Positions 1-5,758 are shown, numbered from the stretch's first letter. The stretch: 8,653 bases of DNA from Clostridiales bacterium (GCA_012519645.1 JAAYPU010000165.1:1-8653), one strand, 5' to 3'. Notes: a model not told the origin generated them from the sequence alone. Translations and numbers: made by a program.

Positions 1-227
1 CACGTATCATTGTGTGTTTAGGAGCTATAGCTGCAACAAATGTTATTGATAAGGACTTTAAAATTTCAAAAGAAAGAGGGCAATGGATTTTAAAAAAAGG
101 TATTTGGATCATGCCTACCTTTCATCCTGCCGCAGTTCTCAGAGATAAAAATAAAGAAAATTCTTTTTTTGAGGATTTCTTAAAGATAAAAGAAAAGAAG
201 GAATCCATAGAAAGGTTGGAAGAATGA
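1..227 (+). CDS. Uracil-DNA glycosylase, family 4 type (C-terminal part; 5' end outside window)
   Basis: The reading frame is already open at the window edge (first full codon at base 3), so the GTG at 12 is internal and not a start. The visible 74 residues match the C-terminal end of family-4 (Fe-S, thermostable-type) uracil-DNA glycosylases: a V-C-L-G-A strand, a K-E-R-G-Q-W turn, then M-P-T-F-H-P-A-A-V-L-R, which holds the HPAxxLR motif of the uracil-binding and catalytic site, followed by a charged helical tail. Members of the family remove uracil from DNA to start base-excision repair. The cluster cysteines and the GEAPG motif would lie upstream and cannot be checked. The stop overlaps the next start as ATGA, which suggests translational coupling with the chorismate mutase-shikimate kinase gene. 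A second, divergent family member lies at 2938-3516. Family assignment is firm for this fragment; substrate preference is inferred. Confidence 0.85.
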   Translation, partial: RIIVCLGAIAATNVIDKDFKISKERGQWILKKGIWIMPTFHPAAVLRDKNKENSFFEDFLKIKEKKESIERLEE

Positions 228-1018
228 GAAAGTTAGAGGATATTCGCCAAATCATAAACGAATTGGATAATGTAATCATAGAAAAATTATCTGAAAGATT
301 TGAGGCAGTGGATGAGGTTGTTCAAATAAAAAAAGAGAAACAGCTTTCTATTTTTGATTTTAACAGAGAAAAAGAAATTATAAAGAACATACAAAATAAA
401 GATATTTATTGTTCTGAGGAAATAGCTGAAATATATCAGGAGATCATGAGAGTCAGCAGAAAATATCAGGCAAAACAGCTTCTGCCCGGAAATATATTTC
501 TTATCGGTTTTATGGGCGCAGGCAAGTCTACCATAGGAAAGATGCTTTCTTCTATAACAAGTTTTGAATTTATAGATACTGATCAGATGATAGAAGAAAA
601 AGCACAGATGAAAATACCGGAGATATTCGAAAAAGAGGGAGAAACTTATTTTAGAGGATTGGAAACAGAAGCCTTAATGGAAATAAAAGAGGATGGGAAT
701 CAAATTATTTCCTGCGGAGGCGGTATTGTTATCAAAGAAGAAAACAGGAAAATACTGAAAAAGAAAGGTAAAACAATTTTCTTAAACGGAACCGCAGAGG
801 TATTATTGGACAGATTAGGAAACGATCAGCAAAGACCGCTTTTTTCCGCAATGCAAAAACAAAATGAAATAGAAAAGAAGGAACGATTTAAAGTACTTTT
901 AGATAGCAGAATGCCATACTACACAGAAGCTGCGGACAGTATAATCAATGTCGATGAAAAAATACCGGAAGAAATAGCACAGGAAATACTTAGAGTACTG
1001 ATAAATTTAAAAGGTTGA
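224..1018 (+). CDS. Bifunctional chorismate mutase (AroQ type) - shikimate kinase (AroK type)
   Basis: A single 264-residue frame carries two enzymes of aromatic amino-acid synthesis. Residues 1-85 form an all-helical AroQ chorismate mutase (chorismate to prephenate). R8, R25, K36, D45, R48 and E49 have the same spacing as the E. coli active-site set R11, R28, K39, D48, R51 and E52, and Q82 in an S-x3-Q context fits the last catalytic glutamine. Residues 88-262 form a shikimate kinase (shikimate + ATP to shikimate 3-phosphate): Walker A GFMGAGKST at 95-103, D118-T-D120 for Mg and shikimate, F143-R144, the GGG loop at 165-167, lid R204 and R229 before PYY. Both halves therefore look active. 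The steps are not consecutive: EPSP synthase and chorismate synthase act between them and are not in view. The start overlaps the upstream stop (ATGA). A terminator overlaps the 3' end, so this gene closes its operon. Confidence 0.93.
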   Translation: MRKLEDIRQIINELDNVIIEKLSERFEAVDEVVQIKKEKQLSIFDFNREKEIIKNIQNKDIYCSEEIAEIYQEIMRVSRKYQAKQLLPGNIFLIGFMGAGKSTIGKMLSSITSFEFIDTDQMIEEKAQMKIPEIFEKEGETYFRGLETEALMEIKEDGNQIISCGGGIVIKEENRKILKKKGKTIFLNGTAEVLLDRLGNDQQRPLFSAMQKQNEIEKKERFKVLLDSRMPYYTEAADSIINVDEKIPEEIAQEILRVLINLKG

Positions 1019-1040
1019 AATAATAAATATTTCAACCTTT
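1010..1040. terminator. Bidirectional intrinsic terminator between convergent genes
   Basis: A perfect 13-bp stem (1010-1022 with 1028-1040) has a 5-nt ATAAA loop. On the + strand it is followed by ATTTTAT, and on the - strand by an A/T-rich run with several T. It overlaps the stop codon of the mutase-kinase gene and lies just past the plsC stop, so it can serve both convergent genes. Confidence 0.85.
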
Positions 1041-1058
1041 ATTTTATGTTCTGACTAT

Positions 1059-1766
1059 TTAAAGTGCGCTTTCAATAATATCGTGTACTTTTTCCGCCAG
1101 ATTATTGGCCTCTTCTTTTGAAAGCTCATTTGTCCGGATAGGTTCATGTATAATAAAATCCACATGTCCGGGAGTTAATCTCTTATTTTCTTCAAAGAGC
1201 TTATATGAGTCTTTAAGGGTGACCGGAACTACAGGAACATTTGATTTTATGGCAAGGCGTAGACTGCCTTTTTTAAAATCCTGCATAACTCCATCTTTTC
1301 CTCTTGTGCCTTCAGGAAAGATCACCAAAGAATATCCGTTTTTCAATAAGTCTATACCATCCTGAATTGCCATTAATGATTGTCTTGCGTCATCTCTGTC
1401 AATAAAAACACTTTCAATGACCTTGATCCATTTATTGAAAATGGGTACCTTATTAAGCTCCTTTTTAGCGATAAAGCCTATCTGCTTATCCAAAGCCGCA
1501 AAAAAGATAGGTATATCAAAATTGCTTTGATGGTTACTTACGAACAAAACAGGACCATCGGGAATATTTTCGGTTCCCTTTACTGTTAAAGAAACCTTTG
1601 CATTCTTTAGCAAGGCTTTTCCCCATCTATGAGAAATTTGACGTATTGCATCGATATGAGCTTCTTTATCGCCCAGTTTCTTTAATTTTTTTATATTAAA
1701 GTAAATAGGCGTGATTTTAAATAAATACCAGTAAAAATATATGCCAAATGAAAGTCCCCGCAGCAT
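1059..1766 (-). CDS. plsC: 1-acyl-sn-glycerol-3-phosphate acyltransferase (PlsC family)
   Basis: The product transfers a fatty acyl group to lysophosphatidic acid to make phosphatidic acid at the inner face of the membrane, the second acylation in phospholipid synthesis. The 235-residue protein shows the acyltransferase blocks in order: NHQSNFD at 78-84 (catalytic H79 and D84), FIDRDD at 121-126, FPEGTR at 150-155 (phosphate binding) and VPVVPV at 177-182. The N-terminal 25 residues are hydrophobic and aromatic, as is usual for a membrane anchor in this family. The frame extends upstream to a TTG at 1835, which has no convincing ribosome site. The ATG at 1766 has AGGAG eight bases before it and gives the length normal for the family, so it is chosen. 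The gene converges on the mutase-kinase gene and diverges from sdpR. Acyl donor specificity cannot be read. Confidence 0.92.
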   Translation of the reverse strand: MLRGLSFGIYFYWYLFKITPIYFNIKKLKKLGDKEAHIDAIRQISHRWGKALLKNAKVSLTVKGTENIPDGPVLFVSNHQSNFDIPIFFAALDKQIGFIAKKELNKVPIFNKWIKVIESVFIDRDDARQSLMAIQDGIDLLKNGYSLVIFPEGTRGKDGVMQDFKKGSLRLAIKSNVPVVPVTLKDSYKLFEENKRLTPGHVDFIIHEPIRTNELSKEEANNLAEKVHDIIESAL

Positions 1767-1774
1767 TTTAGCAA

Positions 1775-1779
1775 CTCCT
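1775..1779 (-). promoter_or_regulatory. Shine-Dalgarno site that fixes the plsC start
   Basis: The + strand CTCCT reads AGGAG on the - strand, eight bases before the ATG at 1766. The longer frame's TTG at 1835 has nothing comparable, so this site decides for the shorter 235-residue protein. Confidence 0.75.
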
Positions 1780-1851
1780 ATCCATATAATATTTTGAAGT
1801 AAGCTAATAATAACATAAAAAAATATATGTTGCAAAATACAACAGAAGGAT

Positions 1852-1897
1852 GTATTATTTAGTTAATTAGACAATTATCTAAATAACTAAATAATAC
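1852..1897. promoter_or_regulatory. Palindromic operator with overlapping divergent promoters (plsC / sdpR)
   Basis: Perfect 14-bp arms lie at 1852-1865 and 1884-1897, with a nested TTAGA/TCTAA pair (1867-1871, 1878-1882). On the + strand TAGACA (1868-1873) and AATAAT (1890-1895) are 16 bases apart. By symmetry the - strand has TAGATA (1881-1876) and AATAAT (1859-1854), also 16 bases apart. Both are plausible sigma-A promoters, starting near 1902 (sdpR) and 1847 (plsC). ArsR-family proteins bind AT-rich palindromes over their own promoters, so SdpR is the likely ligand. That the palindrome exists is seen; its binding partner and two-way control are inferred. Confidence 0.6.
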
Positions 1898-1920
1898 GGC
1901 TGAAAAGAGGGGGTGACATT

Positions 1921-2193
1921 TTGAATGACGTATTTAAAGCTTTGTCAGATCCAACAAGAAGAAAAATACTTCATATGTTAAAAGAAAAAGAAATGTGTGC
2001 CGGTGATATTTCAGATATTTTTGATATATCTAAGCCATCAATATCGCATCATTTAAATATTTTGACACAAGCCGGGCTGGTTTTAAGAGAAAAAAAAGGG
2101 CAAAATGTTTATTATTCTCTAAATACCACGGTTTTTCAAGAAGTTCTTCAATGGTTTTTTGATTTTAAAAAAAGAGGTGATCATGTTGATTAA
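1921..2193 (+). CDS. sdpR: ArsR-family transcriptional repressor, SdpR-like
   Basis: This is a 90-residue winged-helix protein with the ArsR layout: the N-terminal helix with FKALSDPTRRKIL (5-17), recognition helix SKPSISHHLNIL (37-48), and the wing with EKKGQNVYYSLN (57-68). It resembles Bacillus SdpR, the autorepressor of the sdpRI operon, both in sequence style and in being followed by sdpI. It lacks the CxC metal-binding pair of ArsR/SmtB metal sensors (only C26 near that helix), so metal sensing is unlikely. In B. subtilis, SdpR is sequestered at the membrane by SdpI when the SdpC toxin is bound, which releases the promoter. The start is TTG, with AGAGGGGGTG about six bases before it; the nearby ATG at 1925 is out of frame. 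The end overlaps sdpI by 11 bases, implying coupling. Confidence 0.88.
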   Translation: MNDVFKALSDPTRRKILHMLKEKEMCAGDISDIFDISKPSISHHLNILTQAGLVLREKKGQNVYYSLNTTVFQEVLQWFFDFKKRGDHVD

Positions 2194-2818
2194 AAAAATT
2201 ATGATTATATTACAAGCATTACTTTTCTTGTCGGCTGTATATTTTTTCCCGCTTCTGCCTGACCGGATACCAACACATTGGAATGCACAAGGAATAGTGG
2301 ACGGGTATGGTCCTAAGTATATGATATTTCTTTTTTCATTGATGCCGATAATGATATATGGCTTATTGGGAATTTTACCAAAGATAGACCCTAAGAAAGA
2401 AGCATACACAAAGCATAATAAAGCTTATCAAACTGTTCGCATTGCGCTTTCCGTATTTATGGCAGGAATATACATCGTTACAGCTTTAGCTGCTTTAGAT
2501 TATCCTTCAAAGGTAGATATGCTGGTAAAACTTGGGGTAGGTATTTTGTTTATTATAATGGGAAATGTGCTGTCACAAGCAAGACAGAATTACATGTTCG
2601 GAATAAGAACACCCTGGACCTTGGCTAATGAAGAGGTGTGGAGGAAAACGCATCGTGTGGGGGCTTATGTCTTTGTCATCCTTGGTATTGTTATGTGCAT
2701 AAGTGCATTTTTTACCGGTACTGTCAGTGCAGTTATAATTTTTATAGCTATTATGGCAGCAGTCATTATCCCCTTTGTTTATTCTTATTTAGAATATCGT
2801 AAGATTACAAGAAGTTAA
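2183..2818 (+). CDS. sdpI: SdpI-family membrane protein (DUF1648 / SdpI), probable toxin immunity and signalling protein
   Basis: The 211-residue integral membrane protein has about six hydrophobic segments (roughly 5-24, 46-66, 87-105, 113-131, 160-177, 181-202). An extracytoplasmic DUF1648 motif lies at 26-45 (P26-D-R-I-P-T-H-W-N, then D40-G-Y-G). The SdpI signature at 136-158 includes N136, GIRTPW (140-145) and N149-E-E-V-W with T156-H-R. B. subtilis SdpI is nearly the same length, protects against the SdpC cannibalism toxin and holds SdpR at the membrane. A strong ribosome site, AGAGGTGATC, runs directly into the ATG at 2183; TTG at 2186 is an alternative, with a better gap. The gene overlaps sdpR and ends in a hairpin. 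No sdpA, sdpB or sdpC is in view, so the toxin it answers to is unknown; it may guard against toxins from other cells. Confidence 0.87.
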   Translation: MLIKKIMIILQALLFLSAVYFFPLLPDRIPTHWNAQGIVDGYGPKYMIFLFSLMPIMIYGLLGILPKIDPKKEAYTKHNKAYQTVRIALSVFMAGIYIVTALAALDYPSKVDMLVKLGVGILFIIMGNVLSQARQNYMFGIRTPWTLANEEVWRKTHRVGAYVFVILGIVMCISAFFTGTVSAVIIFIAIMAAVIIPFVYSYLEYRKITRS

Positions 2819-2843
2819 GGAAATTTCAATTTCGAAATTTCCT
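2818..2843 (+). terminator. Hairpin after sdpI (weak terminator; repeat-like arms)
   Basis: Perfect 10-bp arms AGGAAATTTC (2818-2827) and GAAATTTCCT (2834-2843) flank a 6-nt loop, starting at the last base of the sdpI stop. No T-run follows, so termination is uncertain. The same two 10-mers recur in the hairpin at 3497-3526. The rest of the gap to 2937 is AT-rich and holds the probable promoter of the next gene. Confidence 0.5.
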
Positions 2844-2909
2844 GATATTAAGAATTAATTAAACTGTAAAGTAATGCTGATTAAAAATATTTGGCTAAAA
2901 CTGCCGAGA

Positions 2910-2920
2910 TATAATATAAA
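2910..2920 (+). promoter_or_regulatory. Possible -10 region of the Fe-S-less glycosylase gene
   Basis: TATAAT at 2910-2915 has no good -35 at normal spacing. TATAAA at 2915-2920 lies 18 bases after TTGGCT (2891-2896), but it would put the RNA start almost on the ribosome site AGAGG (2928-2932). A promoter here is likely because sdpI ends in a hairpin; which hexamer is used is unclear. Confidence 0.35.
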
Positions 2921-2937
2921 AGCGTATAGAGGTTTAT

Positions 2938-3516
2938 ATGAAGGAAGAACGGATAAAGGAATTAATAAGAGCTTGTTCAAAAATAAGTAGTGAGAAATTT
3001 ATTTTTGGGGAAGGCAATTTAGATGCCGGCCTGATGCTTGTAGGAGAAGCGCCGGGCGCAAAAGAAATAGAGCTTGGACGTCCTTTTGTAGGGCAGGCCG
3101 GAAAAAATTTAGATGAATTCATAGATATTTTGAAGATAAAAAGAGAAGATATTTATATTACCAATATTGTTAAAATACGTCCTTACAAAATAAATGAAAA
3201 GACCGGAAGAAAGTCCAATAGGCCTCCAAAGAGAGAAGAAATAGAAAAATATAAAGCAATCCTTTTAAAGGAAATAGAAATCATTCGGCCTGATATAGTT
3301 GTTACATTAGGAAATCATCCCTTGCGGGCTATATATGAGGATAATAAAACAACTATAGGAGATTTGCATGGAAGTGCTTTAGAGACAAAAGATAATTATA
3401 TCCTATTCCCTTTATATCATCCTGCGGCTGTAATCTATAATCAAAAGCTGAAAGAGGTTTATTTAAAGGATTTAATGATATTAAAAGAGTTATTGGCGAG
3501 GAAATTTCGAATATGA
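2938..3516 (+). CDS. Uracil-DNA glycosylase superfamily protein, family-4-like, without Fe-S cysteines
   Basis: The 192-residue protein has the family-4 glycosylase layout: F-G-E-G-N (23-27), motif GEAPGAKE (36-43), GRPFVGQAGKNLD (47-59), Y-I-T-N (73-76), V-T-L-G (122-125) and Y-H-P-A-A-V (160-165). Family-4 enzymes hold a 4Fe-4S cluster through four cysteines: a CxxC near the N-terminus, one in the K-C-R-P strand and one about 15 residues later. Here only C13 is present. The K-C-R-P site reads K79-I-R-P, and the later site falls in a loop with K-T-G-R (88-91) and N-R-P-P (94-97) followed by E-I-E-K-Y. The cluster is therefore presumably absent. The motif-1 and motif-2 residues remain, so base excision is plausible but unproven. 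I recall similar cysteine-poor members in other Clostridia, from memory only. The ATG follows AGAGG by five bases. The gene appears monocistronic between two hairpins. Confidence 0.82.
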   Translation: MKEERIKELIRACSKISSEKFIFGEGNLDAGLMLVGEAPGAKEIELGRPFVGQAGKNLDEFIDILKIKREDIYITNIVKIRPYKINEKTGRKSNRPPKREEIEKYKAILLKEIEIIRPDIVVTLGNHPLRAIYEDNKTTIGDLHGSALETKDNYILFPLYHPAAVIYNQKLKEVYLKDLMILKELLARKFRI

Positions 3517-3526
3517 AATTTCCTCG
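3497..3526 (+). terminator. Intrinsic terminator of the glycosylase gene
   Basis: A perfect 12-bp stem (3497-3508 with 3515-3526) has a 6-nt loop and is followed by TTTA. It overlaps the stop codon (3514-3516). Ten bases of each arm are identical to those of the hairpin after sdpI. Confidence 0.7.
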
Positions 3527-3560
3527 TTTAAATATATCCGTAAAAAATTTTAGAAATTCC

Positions 3561-3588
3561 TTGAATTTATTACGCTGTATGATATAAT
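3561..3588 (+). promoter_or_regulatory. Promoter of the rpsF-ssb-rpsR operon
   Basis: TTGAAT (3561-3566) and TATAAT (3583-3588) are 16 bases apart, with an extended -10 TG at 3580-3581 (TGATATAAT). The predicted RNA start is near 3595. It lies between the preceding terminator and rpsF. Confidence 0.8.
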
Positions 3589-3598
3589 AATACGGCAT

Positions 3599-3646
3599 CT
3601 ATATGCTCTCTGCCCTGTTTTTCAGGGCCATTTAGTCCATAGGGAG
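3599..3646 (+). promoter_or_regulatory. Candidate structured leader of rpsF, possibly S6:S18 autoregulatory
   Basis: A stable hairpin GCCCTG-TTTTT-CAGGGC lies at 3612-3628. It sits inside a second possible stem that pairs CTCTC (3606-3610) with GGGAG (3642-3646), part of the rpsF ribosome site. TATG (3602-3605) can instead pair with CATA (3638-3641). Many bacteria have an rpsF leader bound by the S6:S18 complex. The pairings are seen; the regulatory role is inferred, and I did not identify the conserved protein-binding bases. Confidence 0.4.
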
Positions 3647-3655
3647 GTGAAAAAT

Positions 3656-3943
3656 ATGGTAAAATACGAAGTTCTGTTTATTATTAATGCAGAATTGGAA
3701 GATGACAAAAAAAATGCGGTCATAGAAATGGCAAAGGAAACCATTTCTGCCGATGGAGAGGTTGAAAATGTAGATGTATGGGGAAACAAAAAATTAGCAT
3801 ACCCTATACAGAAAAAAAACGAAGGTTTCTACGTTTTAATTACATTTAATGCAAACCCGGATCTTCCGAAAGAACTAGACAGAAAGCTTAGAATTTCTGA
3901 TGACGTATTGAGATATATTATCGTAAATAAAGAAGAAAAATAA
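3656..3943 (+). CDS. rpsF: 30S ribosomal protein S6
   Basis: S6 binds 16S rRNA together with S18 in the platform of the small subunit. The 95-residue product has the full S6 pattern: M-V-K-Y-E-V-L-F-I-I at the start, then W-G-N-K-K-L-A-Y-P-I and E-G-F-Y-V-L in the middle, and L-D-R-K-L-R-I-S-D-D-V-L-R-Y-I-I near the end. The frame also opens at a GTG (3647), but that codon is part of the Shine-Dalgarno AGGGAGGTG. The ATG at 3656, eight bases after GGAGG, gives the standard length and is chosen. It is first in the rpsF-ssb-rpsR operon; the gap to ssb is 16 bases. Confidence 0.96.
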   Translation: MVKYEVLFIINAELEDDKKNAVIEMAKETISADGEVENVDVWGNKKLAYPIQKKNEGFYVLITFNANPDLPKELDRKLRISDDVLRYIIVNKEEK

Positions 3944-3959
3944 AATGGTGGTGGAATAG

Positions 3960-4373
3960 ATGAATAGTGTCATACTCATAGGGAGACTCACTAAAGATCC
4001 GGATCTTCGATATATTTCGGAAAGCGGTAAACCGGTAGCAAATTTTACAATAGCTGTAAACAGAGAATTCCAAAAGGATAAGACCGACTTTTTTAGAATA
4101 GTTGTATTCGGAAAACCTGCAGAGAATTGTGCCAATTATTTATCTAAGGGAAGATTGGTTGGTGTTTCAGGACGTCTTCAAAATAACAACTATGAAACAC
4201 AATCCGGAGAAAAACGATACACTACCGAAATCGTCGCTGACCGCGTGGAATTTTTAGAATCAAAGGATAAGCAAAGAAGTGAAAATGATAATAATTACTC
4301 TTCAAATTATGATGACAGCTTGCCGGAAGGTTTCCAGGCTTTAGATGACGATGATGATGAAATACCTTTTTAA
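3960..4373 (+). CDS. ssb: Single-stranded DNA-binding protein
   Basis: SSB coats single-stranded DNA during replication, repair and recombination and recruits partners through its tail. The 137-residue protein has an OB fold at about 1-104: M-N-S-V-I-L-I-G-R-L-T-K-D-P at the N-terminus, F-T-I-A-V-N-R (29-35), F-F-R-I-V-V-F-G (44-51) and V-S-G-R-L-Q (69-74). A short polar linker rich in S, N and D follows, and then the conserved acidic tip DDDDDEIPF (129-137), the docking site for replication and repair proteins. The linker is shorter than in many Bacillus SSBs. GGTGGTGG precedes the ATG. The position between rpsF and rpsR is the classical Firmicutes arrangement and marks this as the main housekeeping SSB. 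Confidence 0.97.
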   Translation: MNSVILIGRLTKDPDLRYISESGKPVANFTIAVNREFQKDKTDFFRIVVFGKPAENCANYLSKGRLVGVSGRLQNNNYETQSGEKRYTTEIVADRVEFLESKDKQRSENDNNYSSNYDDSLPEGFQALDDDDDEIPF

Positions 4374-4406
4374 ATAAACTCTTCAAAGTAAGGAGGGAAA
4401 GCAATA

Positions 4407-4628
4407 GTGAAAAGAAAAATTAGAAAAAAGAAAGTTTGTCTATTTTGTACAGAAAAAATGGACAATATAGATTATAAAGATGTAGATAAATTAAGAAAAT
4501 ATATTACGGATAGAGGAAAGATTCTTCCAAAGAGAATCACCGGAACATGTGCTATCCATCAAAGAGATTTAACAAAAGCAATCAAGAGAGCAAGAATGAT
4601 AGCACTTCTTCCATTTACACAAGACTAA
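4407..4628 (+). CDS. rpsR: 30S ribosomal protein S18 (cysteine-containing form)
   Basis: S18 pairs with S6 on 16S rRNA. The 73-residue product has the basic N-terminus, I-D-Y-K-D-V (21-26), R-G-K-I-L-P-K-R-I-T-G-T (36-47) and a C-terminus ending A-L-L-P-F-T. It keeps C11, C14, C48 and H51, a possible zinc site; B. subtilis S18 lacks these cysteines. The start is GTG, with a strong AAGGAGG (4390-4396) ten bases before it. It is last in the operon and is followed by a terminator. Confidence 0.97.
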   Translation: MKRKIRKKKVCLFCTEKMDNIDYKDVDKLRKYITDRGKILPKRITGTCAIHQRDLTKAIKRARMIALLPFTQD

Positions 4629-4643
4629 TTTAAAAATTATAAT

Positions 4644-4674
4644 TTTAAAAGAAGCGGAAAACGCTTCTTTTAAA
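4644..4674 (+). terminator. Intrinsic terminator of the rpsF-ssb-rpsR operon
   Basis: A perfect 13-bp stem (4644-4656 with 4662-4674) has a GAAAA loop. The G+C-rich core GAAGCG/CGCTTC sits next to the loop and the 3' arm contains TTTT. It starts 15 bases after the rpsR stop. Confidence 0.9.
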
Positions 4675-4722
4675 TATTTATGAAAGAAATACTTATTAAC
4701 CTGCATTTTTTAAAAAGCAATG

Positions 4723-4731
4723 TGATATTAT
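4723..4731 (+). promoter_or_regulatory. Probable extended -10 promoter of yybS
   Basis: TGATATTAT (TGn plus TATTAT) lies 55 bases before the yybS start and after the rpsR terminator. No clear -35 is seen, which extended -10 promoters tolerate. The same TGATATwAT form occurs before rpsF and gdpP. Confidence 0.45.
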
Positions 4732-4785
4732 ATCTTTGAATTAATATGATGATAAGGTTTTTGAAGAGAGAAAAGAGGTGGTCTT

Positions 4786-5751
4786 TTGAATATTAATAAA
4801 AATACCAAAGGACTTTCGGAAGCGGCTATATTGGCAGCTATTATCTGTATACTGGGAATTATGGGATTGTACATACCATTTTTGAGCTTCGCGCTTATAC
4901 TTATACCTACACCTTTAATGATTCTTGGAAAACGGTATAATATTAAATATTCTCTTATGGCTTTAATTGTTTCTTCAGTAATTATTACAATGGTTTCAAA
5001 TCCCCTCACGGGCATTGTCTCCGTATTGGTACCGGGGATTGCAGGCGTGGCAATGGGAGAATTCCTGAAAAGAAAATTCAGACCTTCTCTTACTCTCGGC
5101 ATAGGGACAATTATATCAATAGTCAGCACAATTATTGCGCTGCTTCTTATTCTTCAAATTTCCGGAATATCCGTAGTCGAACAGATAGAGTCTGTTTTAA
5201 ATGAATCCTTTGCAGTTCAGGAAAAATTATATTCTCTTTCAGGAGCAGATGAAGAAACCATTGCAACAGCAAAACAAATGCTTCAGGATTTAAAAAATAT
5301 GGTTACCATGAGTATTCCTGCAATGGTTATCTTAATGGGGTTTATCACAGCATATGTAAACATGTTTTTTTCTATACTGATATTTAAAAGAACGAAGCAG
5401 AAAATAGAAGGCTTCAGCCCTTTCAGATATTTCAGATTATCGAAAAGCGCTTCCCAGGGTATTGCCGTAGTTATTTTATTGACCATATTGATCGGGTATT
5501 TGAACATAGTTGACAATCAGGTACTTAATTTTAATATTTATATATTGGGGGTACTAATTTTCGGTTTGCAGGGTATGGCTGTAATCGCCTATTTTTTAAG
5601 ATATTACGGGGTTATGAATATACTTAAAATATTCATTTTTCTGATACTTTTCCTTACAAGCATGGGAGAAATAATAGTGGTATTGATAGGAATAGCAGAT
5701 ATATTTGTAGATTTCAGAAAGTACAGAAAGGAAAAAGAATCAAACTCTTGA
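4786..5751 (+). CDS. yybS: DUF2232 family integral membrane protein (YybS)
   Basis: The 321-residue protein is strongly hydrophobic, with about eight to nine membrane segments (roughly 13-29, 31-47, 55-72, 74-92, 103-126, 174-201, 224-242, 250-271, 279-306). A soluble stretch lies at 130-172, and S-P-F-R-Y-F-R-L-S-K (211-220) precedes a membrane segment, as in DUF2232/YybS proteins. The basic tail (311-318) is probably cytoplasmic. Its function is not established; its constant place just before gdpP-rplI in Firmicutes is the main clue and supports the family call. The TTG start has AGAGGTG five bases before it. A possible promoter lies at 4723, and gdpP follows 109 bases later behind its own probable promoter, so the two may be only partly co-transcribed. 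Confidence 0.85.
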   Translation: MNINKNTKGLSEAAILAAIICILGIMGLYIPFLSFALILIPTPLMILGKRYNIKYSLMALIVSSVIITMVSNPLTGIVSVLVPGIAGVAMGEFLKRKFRPSLTLGIGTIISIVSTIIALLLILQISGISVVEQIESVLNESFAVQEKLYSLSGADEETIATAKQMLQDLKNMVTMSIPAMVILMGFITAYVNMFFSILIFKRTKQKIEGFSPFRYFRLSKSASQGIAVVILLTILIGYLNIVDNQVLNFNIYILGVLIFGLQGMAVIAYFLRYYGVMNILKIFIFLILFLTSMGEIIVVLIGIADIFVDFRKYRKEKESNS

Positions 5752-5758
5752 TAGAATA

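Noticed and set aside
12..227. A separate small gene starting at GTG 12
   Set aside because: The frame continues upstream to the window edge, and the residues before and after match a glycosylase core strand. It is the end of a longer gene.
1767..1835. N-terminal extension of plsC from TTG 1835
   Set aside because: It has no ribosome site, whereas ATG 1766 has AGGAG at ideal spacing and gives the normal family length.
2119..2409. Antisense open frames over sdpI, gdpP, yybS, rplI and others
   Set aside because: They lie opposite well-recognised genes, lack ribosome sites and resemble no protein family. They are shadows of AT-rich coding.
2818..3526. Insertion sequence or transposon
   Set aside because: No transposase, no target-site duplication seen, and the outer arms are hairpins in themselves rather than terminal inverted repeats of one element.
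3554..3568. Small inverted repeat AAATTC/GAATTT over the rpsF -35 as an operator
   Set aside because: Six-base AT-rich arms of this kind are expected by chance in such AT-rich DNA.
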